From an uncultured Gammaproteobacteria bacterium (GTDB lineage: Bacteria; Pseudomonadota; Gammaproteobacteria; UBA9214), in assembly GCA_905480305.1 (NCBI GenBank), contig CAJQPV010000095.1, positions 1-10,873 of the forward strand: a stretch of 10,873 bases of DNA, read 5' to 3'. Every line of letters begins with the position of its first letter. Positions within the stretch are counted from its first letter, which is position 1. The notes below the pieces were generated by a model, which was given only the letters and a program-made list of their open reading frames with translations, did not search any database and was not told where the DNA came from. Made by a program: the position numbers and the translations under genes. Positions 1-5,347 of this stretch are shown piece after piece.

Positions 1-308
1 TCCATGGGACGCCGGCGACGCAGGCGTTTGCAGGGCTGTTTTAACCACAACACACCAATACTGGCATTACGCGGAAAGGTGGTGCGCAGGGCCTCGGCAA
101 TACCCATCAGGTGTTCGACATGTTTCATTACCGCAGGATCATCCGGTAACGGCGTGTCCTCCTGGTAACGGCGCAGCATTCTGGTTCGTGTATCTTGCGG
201 TAGTCCCAGCATGCTGATCTGGTGAGCGGCTCCAATACCCCAGTCATCCAGCAAGTTAACGACCATACGGCCAAGCTCGGTGCGGTCTTCCAGAGTAAGT
301 GCTGACAT
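1..308 (-). CDS. Xre/MbcA/ParS-type antitoxin-like protein (DUF2384), partial
   Basis: This is the N-terminal 102 residues of a gene that runs off the left edge; the start codon is the ATG at 308-306. The translation opens MSALTLEDRTELGRMVVNLL. A short divergent helical region, with a GIGAAHQISMLGLP segment typical of the Xre-like N-terminus, comes first. The MbcA/ParS toxin-binding signature follows: VEHLMGIAEALRTTFPRN, then a WL(K/R)xP stretch. The final GGRTPLE-type segment of the family would lie outside, and the visible end is Arg-rich. In type II systems of this family the antitoxin neutralises a RES-domain toxin encoded just downstream, which would be at negative coordinates and is not visible. 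Many proteobacteria also carry stand-alone copies, so a toxin partner is not assured. A GGAAT at 316-320 (minus strand) is a plausible ribosome binding site. Confidence 0.75.
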   Translation of the reverse strand, partial: MSALTLEDRTELGRMVVNLLDDWGIGAAHQISMLGLPQDTRTRMLRRYQEDTPLPDDPAVMKHVEHLMGIAEALRTTFPRNASIGVLWLKQPCKRLRRRRPM

Positions 309-525
309 TATTCTTATTCCACTGCCCGGAAATCAGGACGGTTATTCAGAATGCAATATTCTAGCATGCGTCCAGGCTGAAGCAGCGCATAACCACTGTA
401 TCACTGAGTTAATTCCGGAATTTTTTGCCCTGACTGACAGATTGCGCGCACTGGCTGAAAATATTCCCTATTATTCACGCTCTGCTATTCAAGCAAAATA
501 ATATTCCACTGGAATCGATGACCAC
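309..525. promoter_or_regulatory. Divergent intergenic region with three TTCC/GGAA dyads
   Basis: This 217-nt gap separates the antitoxin-like gene (leftward) from the DUF3301 operon (rightward), so it must hold both promoters. It contains a perfect 12-bp palindrome AATTCCGGAATT (411-422), a perfect dyad ATTCCA-C-TGGAAT (503-515) and a looser TTCC-N7-GGAA (317-331). The 10-mer TATTCCACTG occurs twice in the same orientation, at 315-324 and 502-511, each just beside a start codon. Antitoxins often bind such dyads to autoregulate, but no binding is shown here. No clear -35/-10 pair was recognised. A 73-codon open frame at 280-501 was not accepted as a gene. Confidence 0.4.
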
Positions 526-822
526 ATGACCCCGCTCGCGCTGCTGCTATTAATCGTTGTCCTTGTATGGTTCTGGCAAGTCAGTCAGCAATGCCGCGAT
601 CTGGCTATCGTGACAGCGCGCGAAACCTGTAAACAGCAGGGCGTACAATTCCTCGATGGCACCGCTTCCCTGCAAACGATCCGGCCATATTTCAGTCGTG
701 GCACCGGCCCGGGACTGAAACGCACCTATACATTTGATTACAGCGAAGACGGCATTGCCCGGCGTACCGGTTGCATCATTATGCACAATGCACAAATCTC
801 CGCAGTACTGACAGACAGCTGA
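526..822 (+). CDS. DUF3301 family membrane-anchored protein
   Basis: The product is 98 aa. Residues 2-19 are a single hydrophobic segment followed by FWQVSQQCRDLAI, giving an N-terminal anchor with the remainder as a soluble domain. The pattern fits DUF3301 as I know it: a short N-terminal membrane helix, a W/F-rich end, R(D/E)xA, a Cys-x-x-x-G-V-Q-(F/L)-L-D motif (CKQQGVQFLDGT here), and a C-terminal half with TYTFDYSEDG. The family is small, largely gammaproteobacterial and functionally uncharacterised. It is the first gene of a same-strand run with the 79-aa, Cys-rich and pyrophosphatase-like genes. The start is the only ATG that includes the whole hydrophobic segment; the ribosome binding site is weak (GGA at 511-513). 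Confidence 0.8.
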   Translation: MTPLALLLLIVVLVWFWQVSQQCRDLAIVTARETCKQQGVQFLDGTASLQTIRPYFSRGTGPGLKRTYTFDYSEDGIARRTGCIIMHNAQISAVLTDS

Positions 823-887
823 CTGTCGGCACGACTGTGACGACTGATATACTCTCTCTATCGAAAACCATTATTCAGGACCCGGAC

Positions 888-1127
888 ATGCCCTACTACA
901 TCTACGTTGTTACCAGCCTGGAAACAGCCAGCACCAAATCTGTAAATCTGGTCACGGACTTTGAAAACTTCAAGCTCGCAAAAAGCGAGGTGAGACGACT
1001 GCGCAGCGAAGAGCGGTTGCCAGACAACCAGGCATACAAAATTATCTTCGCCGATGACACAGCACAGGCAGAACAACGTCTGTCAGAGTTCAGGGAAGAA
1101 CCCATTGCCAAGGAATGGGAAAAATAA
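888..1127 (+). CDS. Conserved hypothetical protein, 79 aa
   Basis: I chose the ATG at 888 because AGGA lies at 877-880, seven bases ahead, and because the upstream in-frame ATG at 771 would overlap the end of the DUF3301 gene and add an unconvincing leader. The protein begins MPYYIYVVTSLETASTKSV and continues with a charged, probably alpha/beta region (NFKLAKSEVRRLRSEERL, then YKIIFADDTAQAEQRLSEFRE). It has no signal peptide, membrane segment or cysteine, and is probably cytoplasmic. I do not recognise a named domain. Its position between DUF3301 and the Cys-rich gene, all on one strand, suggests co-transcription. Confidence 0.75.
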   Translation: MPYYIYVVTSLETASTKSVNLVTDFENFKLAKSEVRRLRSEERLPDNQAYKIIFADDTAQAEQRLSEFREEPIAKEWEK

Positions 1128-1145
1128 GCTGCGTATTCACCCATA

Positions 1146-1610
1146 ATGAATGAGCTGGAATACAGGGAAACCTATCAGTCGGTTAACGAGCGGCGTTGCG
1201 TGTTTGAGAAAACCATAAACTCGCGTCGTTGCAGCTGCGAAAAATCCTGCCGCTTCCACCTGGCTGACCGCGAAGGTATAGCCTGCAAGTCTGCCACAGC
1301 TAACGTACTCTGCGGGGAACTGCTCAACCAGATGCGTAGTAATGCACGCTTTGCACTGCACATGACAAGCGCTGACGAGCCATTGCCACATGCCAGGGAA
1401 ATCAAGGTACAAACCGGCGGACTACTGGGACTGCAAAGCCTGTTGCATCCGGAGAAATCTGCTGCTGATAGCGTTGAAAATGCCATCGGCCTGGTCGACC
1501 TGGCCATCAGCAGATTCGGACGTCTCGAAGCATTACCCTATGACATCATTGTACAGGCGATTGTCCGCTTCGAAGGCCGTAAAAAACGGCCGCGCAACCA
1601 TGATCAGTAA
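1146..1610 (+). CDS. Cys-rich N-terminal conserved protein, 154 aa
   Basis: All six cysteines lie in the first 56 residues: C18, C29, C31, C35, C47 and C56. The core motif is R-R-C-S-C-E-K-S-C. This clustering suggests a metal (Zn or Fe-S) site, or a redox site, in a cytoplasmic protein, since there is no signal peptide. The rest has no Cys and contains PHAREIKVQTGGLLGLQSLL, then a helical segment with ALPYDIIVQAIVRFEGRKKR and a basic tail. I recall similar proteins in gammaproteobacterial genomes without a functional name, so no function is assigned. It starts 18 nt after the preceding gene and ends 21 nt before the pyrophosphatase-like gene, consistent with one operon. The Shine-Dalgarno is poor, so translational coupling is possible. 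Confidence 0.75.
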   Translation: MNELEYRETYQSVNERRCVFEKTINSRRCSCEKSCRFHLADREGIACKSATANVLCGELLNQMRSNARFALHMTSADEPLPHAREIKVQTGGLLGLQSLLHPEKSAADSVENAIGLVDLAISRFGRLEALPYDIIVQAIVRFEGRKKRPRNHDQ

Positions 1611-1631
1611 GCAGCACAGCACGGCATAAAC

Positions 1632-2147
1632 ATGCCCGTGGACAAGCAATCTCACAGCAGCATCCCGGACACATCAACAAAGCTCCCGCGACTGGAGGTC
1701 ATTATAGAGATACCACGTGGCAGCTTCATGAAACGTGGATCGACCGGCGAACTGGATTTTATTTCTCCACTACCGTGTCCGTATAACTATGGTTCCGTGG
1801 AAAACTATATTGGCCTTGAAGGCGATCTGCTGGATGCTGTCGTTCTGGGTCCGCGTCTGCAGCGTGGCCAGCGGGTAAGCGTGTATGCAGTAGGCGCGAT
1901 CGGACTGACCGACCGCGGTTTGTACGATGACAAGATTATTTGCACCATGGATACCGCCATCACGACCAGGCGCTTGCCGGTCATACTGTTTTTCAGATTT
2001 TACGCAAAGTGCAAGGGCATACTGAACCTGTTCCGCGGCCGCCGCGGGCGTAATGCCTGTAACGGTTGGTGCGATGCCGGCGAGGCAATTTCGCGGGCAC
2101 GTCCTCTCGAGGGTAGCCACTGGACGGGTCCGGTCATTCCATTCTGA
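1632..2147 (+). CDS. Divergent inorganic pyrophosphatase-fold protein
   Basis: The 171-aa product has the order of soluble family I pyrophosphatases. LEVIIEIPRGSFMKR matches the EIP...K N-terminal strand, CPYNYG matches the family's P-x-N-Y-G segment, EGDLLDAVVLG matches the D-G-D-P-x-D signature, and LTDRGLYDDKI matches the strand with the third and fourth metal-binding Asp. Compared with E. coli Ppa, the first signature Asp is Glu, the Pro is Leu, the loop carrying Glu31 is shortened, and the Arg43 position is not Arg. The expected helix is replaced by FFRFYAKCKGILNLFRGRRG and a conserved-looking GRNACNGWCDAGEAI tail. It may hydrolyse pyrophosphate weakly, use another phosphoanhydride, or have lost catalysis. 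No frameshift is seen. It is last in the four-gene run. Confidence 0.7.
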   Translation: MPVDKQSHSSIPDTSTKLPRLEVIIEIPRGSFMKRGSTGELDFISPLPCPYNYGSVENYIGLEGDLLDAVVLGPRLQRGQRVSVYAVGAIGLTDRGLYDDKIICTMDTAITTRRLPVILFFRFYAKCKGILNLFRGRRGRNACNGWCDAGEAISRARPLEGSHWTGPVIPF

Positions 2148-2204
2148 GATACTATGACAGCCAGCCGCTGCTAGCGGCGCAATATCCGACGCGGTGATCC
2201 GGGA

Positions 2205-2870
2205 CTATTGTAAAAAGATTGAATCCTGCATAACGGGTGACAGCGTTTCCAGTTTTGCACCATTAATTGTTGCGTGGCGGCGCACCTGGAAATAGACCGT
2301 CTTCTTTCCAGCGCCCGCAGCCAGGTTAAAAACAGGCGCCTTGTTGTAATCCTGCCATTCTGCACCCCTGAAATCAGCCCGCGCACTGGCACGGTACTGG
2401 GTTGGCTGACCCTGAACAACATGATCCAGTGTCACCTGGCCAGATGTTGCAGAAGCCGCACCATTGTTCAGTGCAAAGCGGCTGACACCCAGGCCGCTGA
2501 CTGCCTTACCGGAAGACCCTTCACCCAGGGGACACTGCACACCGCCACCGCCTGCCGGCAAGGACATGAGCAGTACGCGGTTACTCGTCGAAGTTACCAT
2601 GATTTCCTGTTCAGCCTTGTATCCACGGCCGGATGCAGTGACCAGTATTGTTGTGGGTGGCACATCAGTGAACACGGCAAAACCGTTCTGGTCTGTCAGC
2701 CTGGCGCCGAACTGGTCAATCCTGGCCGAGGTGCCGAGACAGACAGCAGCACCAGCCAGCGGCGTATTGCCTTCCCGCTCTGAAACCTGCACTTTTACAT
2801 CTGCAGCGTAACCAGCTACAGCAGTCATCAGAAGCAAGGACAAAAACAGCGTTGTAATAAAATATTTCAT
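2205..2870 (-). CDS. Exported carboxypeptidase-regulatory-like domain protein
   Basis: The product is 221 aa. Residues 1-22 form a Sec signal peptide (KYF start, hydrophobic FLSLLLMTAVAG, cleavage near YA-AD). Residues 24-105 look like a CarboxypepD regulatory-like beta-sandwich: GNTPLAGAAVCLG, TDQNGFAVFTDVP, then a TASGRGY strand. A Gly-rich linker and Cys113 follow; Cys44 and Cys113 could form a disulfide after export. The C-terminal part (about 120-221) contains WQDYNKAPVFNLAAGAGKKTVYFQVRR, an Ig-like repeat often found in secreted proteins. No catalytic motif is visible, so a binding or structural periplasmic or surface role is more likely than peptidase activity. The start is supported by AGGA on the minus strand at 2881-2878. 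It converges with the pyrophosphatase-like gene and lies downstream of the receiver-like gene on the same strand. Confidence 0.7.
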   Translation of the reverse strand: MKYFITTLFLSLLLMTAVAGYAADVKVQVSEREGNTPLAGAAVCLGTSARIDQFGARLTDQNGFAVFTDVPPTTILVTASGRGYKAEQEIMVTSTSNRVLLMSLPAGGGGVQCPLGEGSSGKAVSGLGVSRFALNNGAASATSGQVTLDHVVQGQPTQYRASARADFRGAEWQDYNKAPVFNLAAGAGKKTVYFQVRRHATINGAKLETLSPVMQDSIFLQ

Positions 2871-2916
2871 ATTATTTTCCTGTTACCCGTAAAGTGTAGA
2901 ATATTTCCGGCAAACA

Positions 2917-3318
2917 TCAACCAGAAGCAGCGGCGGTCGACAGTTGCAGCGTAGTGCGCAGTGCGGATTCTTCTATTGGAAATGTCAGCGCATCGCAAAC
3001 CGGCAACCGCGAACGTAACTTTTCGAACTGGCTGGTGAATTCCTTTTCGTAAAAAACTATGACCCGGGTAGCTGGCATACGCTGCACAACCGCAAGCAAG
3101 GATTCCAGGCTGCTGGTGCGATCGCGAAAATCCGATTGAAAGTTAAACTCTGCGACAATGACATCCGGTTGATGTTGTTTCAGAAAACCCAGCGCCTTGC
3201 GCATGCGTGTTTCAACCGCCACTTCATAACCAAGGGATTTGTACAGGGGCATGAAGTTGGGATAGCCACCGAGCTCGATAATGGACAGCAACAGCTTTTC
3301 AGGTATCAAAGTCGTCAT
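2917..3318 (-). CDS. Degenerate receiver-like (pseudo-REC) protein
   Basis: The 133-aa product has the alternating strand/helix pattern of a CheY-like receiver: KALGFLKQHQPDVIVAEFNF (helix 2 and strand 3), RVIVFYEKEF (strand 4) and DALTFPIEESAL (strand 5 with the following helix). The catalytic set is missing. The phosphoacceptor position is Glu57 rather than Asp, the strand-4 Thr/Ser is absent, the strand-5 Lys is Phe113, and the acidic pair after strand 1 is not present. It is therefore probably a phosphorylation-independent interaction domain. There is no output domain, signal peptide or membrane segment. It lies 46 nt upstream of the exported protein gene on the same strand, so the two may share a transcript. 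No clear Shine-Dalgarno precedes the ATG. The receiver assignment rests on fold pattern only. Confidence 0.6.
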   Translation of the reverse strand: MTTLIPEKLLLSIIELGGYPNFMPLYKSLGYEVAVETRMRKALGFLKQHQPDVIVAEFNFQSDFRDRTSSLESLLAVVQRMPATRVIVFYEKEFTSQFEKLRSRLPVCDALTFPIEESALRTTLQLSTAAASG

Positions 3319-3659
3319 GCAGCTATTTTATCTGCCTGAACGCTTCATACCGTGTTTTTTTTTACTATCCGCCTTACATCTTGCCCCATATATAAGGTTA
3401 CAGTGCACTTTTCATCCTTGATTATCGCCAAAATAACCGAACTACCGTAGCTTCAACTCAAATATTTCGCCACTGCCGATAGTTGTAACTAACTGTAATA
3501 ATGGAAATATTTATAATTTCTATTGATCTATGCGGTTTTTATTAACTTTATGTATATTAGTTGTTGCTTATTTAAGTATTTTCTTATATTATTATTTTCG
3601 TCATTTGGACAAACAAACTTATTAACCCGATTTATAAAACTACTATTTGGAGAATCATC
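3319..3659. other. AT-rich divergent intergenic region, no gene
   Basis: These 341 nt separate the pseudo-receiver gene (leftward) from the sulfur globule gene (rightward) and are distinctly AT-rich compared with the surrounding genes, especially 3480-3650. No open frame of note is present. A dyad GAAAT-N7-ATTTC spans 3504-3520, and AGTT-GT-AACT lies at 3481-3490. A weak sigma-70-like candidate for the rightward gene is TTGTTG (3561-3566), 18 nt, TATATT (3585-3590), which would give a leader of about 60 nt. The length and composition suit a regulated promoter for a highly expressed structural protein, but no regulator site can be assigned from sequence alone. Confidence 0.45.
3649..3652 (+). 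promoter_or_regulatory. Ribosome binding site GGAG for the sulfur globule gene
   Basis: GGAG lies seven bases before the ATG at 3660, inside an otherwise AT-rich leader. This is close to the ideal spacing and fixes the start of the sulfur globule gene. Confidence 0.7.
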
Positions 3660-3989
3660 ATGAAAAAGATTTCTACTCTAATTTTTGCCGCTAGCATCGC
3701 TGTTGCTTCTACTGCCGCCTCTGCCTGGGGTTTCGGTAACAACGGTTACAATAACGGCTACAACGGCAGCAACAACGGTTATGGCGACGCTGCTGGTGAT
3801 GTTGACGGCGATTTCAGCTTCGGCATGAACATGAGCGGGCGTGGTAGCGGTCGTGGCCATGGTAATGGCTACAACGGTTATAACGGCTACAACGGCTATA
3901 ACAACGGTTATGGCTATGCGCCTTACGGATACGCTCCGGTTGCTGCTCCGGTTGCCCCACAGGCTCCTGTTGCTCCGGTTGCCAAGTAA
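3660..3989 (+). CDS. Sulfur globule family protein
   Basis: The product is 109 aa. Residues 1-22 are a textbook Sec signal peptide ending ASA before Trp23. The mature protein is low-complexity: a Gly/Asn/Tyr-rich stretch (23-42), an acidic GDAAGDVDGDFSFGMNMSG segment (42-60), a GRGSGRGHGNG linker, four NGY-type triplets (69-82), a GYGYAPYGYAP segment and a Pro/Ala/Val tail (93-109). It has no cysteine. This order matches sulfur globule envelope proteins of sulfur-oxidising gammaproteobacteria, which are exported and form the protein coat around stored elemental sulfur, rather than a generic glycine-rich protein. It has a strong ribosome binding site, its own terminator and a long AT-rich promoter region, as expected of an abundant monocistronic transcript. 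A different Gly/Tyr-rich structural protein is the alternative. Confidence 0.75.
   Translation: MKKISTLIFAASIAVASTAASAWGFGNNGYNNGYNGSNNGYGDAAGDVDGDFSFGMNMSGRGSGRGHGNGYNGYNGYNGYNNGYGYAPYGYAPVAAPVAPQAPVAPVAK
3867..3902 (+). repeat. Four tandem 9-nt repeats coding Gly-Tyr-Asn
   Basis: Four consecutive 9-mers read GGCTACAAC, GGTTATAAC, GGCTACAAC, GGCTATAAC. They differ only at synonymous third positions, so the repeated unit is kept at protein level. A related 15-mer AACAACGGTTATGGC occurs at 3771-3785 and again at 3900-3914, flanking the acidic segment. The tract is a likely place for copy-number change between strains. Confidence 0.8.
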
Positions 3990-4019
3990 GACACTGGCCT
4001 CATAGCCAGAAAAGCCAAC

Positions 4020-4052
4020 GGGGGCGGCTCTAGCGAGTCGCCCCCTTTTTTT
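4020..4052 (+). terminator. Intrinsic terminator of the sulfur globule gene
   Basis: An 11-bp stem (4020-4030 with 4035-4045, one G-T pair) closes a TAGC loop and is followed at once by seven T (4046-4052). It lies 30 nt after the stop codon. In the opposite direction there is no T-run after the stem, so it serves the rightward gene only. Confidence 0.92.
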
Positions 4053-4088
4053 ATCTGCATTCTGTCCGCTGCTGTGGAAGACGGCTTA

Positions 4089-4421
4089 TTAAGATGTATA
4101 CGGATCACCCAGATTCGTATGACACAACACCCCCCGCATGGTACCAATCAGGGTCAGCAGTTCTTCATTACGTACACAGTAGTAAATGCGATTCGCATCA
4201 CGCCTGGATTTAACAATATTCTTGTTCCGCAACTGGTCCAGATGTTGAGATACGTTACTCTGTGAAGTACCGATCTTCTCGACGATTTCACCAACAGACA
4301 TTTCCTTGTTACCAAGGGTACATAAAATCTTCCAGCGCAGCGGGTGACCCATGGCCTTGAGAGCCTCTGCAGTCAGGGTAATATCTTCTTCAGGGGCCTG
4401 GTCTGTTTTTGAATCTTCCAT
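4089..4421 (-). CDS. ArsR/SmtB-family repressor, candidate persulfide sensor (SqrR/BigR/HlyU-like)
   Basis: The 110-aa protein is a winged-helix repressor: ALKAMGHPLRWKILCTL (first helices), MSVGEIVEKIG, the recognition helix region TSQSNVSQHLDQLRNKNIV, the wing SRRDANRIYYCV, and a dimerising C-terminal helix with LIGTMRGVLC. It lacks the metal-binding CxC of ArsR/CadC in the early helix. It has Cys34 and Cys100, 66 residues apart. The persulfide sensors SqrR (C41/C107), BigR (C42/C108) and HlyU (C38/C104) have the same spacing, and in them the pair forms a polysulfide bridge that releases DNA. A third Cys (82) sits in the wing. The start is set by GGAG on the minus strand (4431-4428). The gene converges on the sulfur globule gene and lies 74 nt downstream of the response regulator. 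The ArsR assignment is firm; the ligand is inferred. Confidence 0.85.
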   Translation of the reverse strand: MEDSKTDQAPEEDITLTAEALKAMGHPLRWKILCTLGNKEMSVGEIVEKIGTSQSNVSQHLDQLRNKNIVKSRRDANRIYYCVRNEELLTLIGTMRGVLCHTNLGDPYTS

Positions 4422-4495
4422 CGATTACTCCAAATTAGTCCTGCCGCAAGTGTACGCAGTGTGGCCGTGCGGTTGCAACCACACCCCGTCTGCTG

Positions 4496-5335
4496 CTAGC
4501 CGGCATCACGCTTGTAGCCGCTCATATCCTTGGCAATACAGATAATATCGCTTATCTCGCCGGTGTCATCCTTGATTGCCGTCCGCGAGAACAGGATAGG
4601 CACACGCCGCTGGTCCTTTGCGATAAAACTGGCCTCGATACTGCTTATAGTCCCGGTACGAATCAACGCCTCCAGCCAGACACCCATAAAAGCATTGGCC
4701 TGCAGTTTTTCTTCCTCTTCGAAAACATCTCCGATTGCCATACCCTGCAGATCTGCTTCACGATAATCCAGCATCCTGCAGGCTGCCGGGTTTGCCGTCT
4801 TGATTCTGCCTTCGGGATCCAGCAACAACAGCGCTTCACCCATATTACTGATAACACTCTCGAGGTATTGCTTGGCCGCATTCAACTCCCGGGTACGCTC
4901 TTCCACCCGCTGCTCGAGGCGGCGGTTCATATCGCGCTCTTTCTCGATCAACCGCAGATAGGTGCTGATCTTGTTGATCAACTGGTTATCATCAATGGGT
5001 TTCAGCAGGTAATCTGCTGCACCAACATCATATCCGCGTTGCTGAAATTCGTCGGTCTTGTAGGCTGCCGTCAGGAAAATAATCGGAATGTCACGGGTCC
5101 TTTGCCGCACCTTGAGCATTGATGCCGTCTGAAAACCATCCATTTCCGGCATTTGTATATCCAGCACGATCAGGTCGATGCGCGGGTTATTCAGGGCAAT
5201 ATCCAGTGCCGCCTGTCCGGAGTCAGCCTCCAGCACTTCAGCATCCATGTGCTTTGCAATCAGCGCGCGCAGGGTAAACAGGTTGTTGCGGTTGTCATCA
5301 ACAATCAGTATCCGGAAATCAGCATATCGACTCAT
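4496..5335 (-). CDS. Response regulator with REC and PAS domains
   Basis: The 279-aa protein has an N-terminal receiver (about 7-127): the acidic pair D13/D14, phosphoacceptor D59 in LDIQMPEMDG, T89 in FLTAA and K112 in LLKPI are all present, so it should be phosphorylated. A coiled coil follows (about 130-155, EKERDMNRRLEQRVEERTRE). A PAS domain (about 156-275) opens YLESVISNMGEALLLLDPEG and ends ICIAKDMSGYKR. The protein stops there, with no kinase, GGDEF or DNA-binding domain. It is the second gene after the hybrid kinase, with a 12-nt gap, and its ribosome binding site (AGAGGGGG on the minus strand, about 5348-5341) overlaps the kinase stop. It is presumably the phosphorelay partner and may act by protein contact. 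Confidence 0.88.
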   Translation of the reverse strand: MSRYADFRILIVDDNRNNLFTLRALIAKHMDAEVLEADSGQAALDIALNNPRIDLIVLDIQMPEMDGFQTASMLKVRQRTRDIPIIFLTAAYKTDEFQQRGYDVGAADYLLKPIDDNQLINKISTYLRLIEKERDMNRRLEQRVEERTRELNAAKQYLESVISNMGEALLLLDPEGRIKTANPAACRMLDYREADLQGMAIGDVFEEEEKLQANAFMGVWLEALIRTGTISSIEASFIAKDQRRVPILFSRTAIKDDTGEISDIICIAKDMSGYKRDAG

Positions 5336-5347
5336 AAAGACCCCCTC

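Noticed and set aside
280..501. 73-codon open frame on the + strand between the antitoxin-like gene and DUF3301
   Set aside because: It overlaps the start of the antitoxin-like gene, has no ribosome binding site and resembles no family I know. The region is better read as a divergent promoter.
771..887. Upstream in-frame start for the 79-aa gene
   Set aside because: It would overlap the end of DUF3301 by 52 nt and add a leader with no protein-like features; the ATG at 888 has a proper AGGA.
2164..2178. GCCGCT-GCT-AGCGGC hairpin between convergent genes as a terminator
   Set aside because: The inverted repeat is perfect, but no T-run follows on either strand and the stem is only 6 bp.
2274..2783. 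169-codon open frame on the + strand
   Set aside because: It lies entirely antisense to the exported carboxypeptidase-regulatory-like gene, which has a signal peptide, a domain match and a ribosome binding site.
3867..3914. Short repeats as a CRISPR array
   Set aside because: The units are 9 nt, directly adjacent without spacers, and keep a reading frame; they are coding repeats.
4459..4484. GTGTGG/CCACAC inverted repeat with an inner GGTTGCAACC palindrome upstream of the ArsR gene
   Set aside because: It could be an operator or the end of the response regulator transcript, but it lacks a T-run and matches no operator I know, so it was not listed as a feature.
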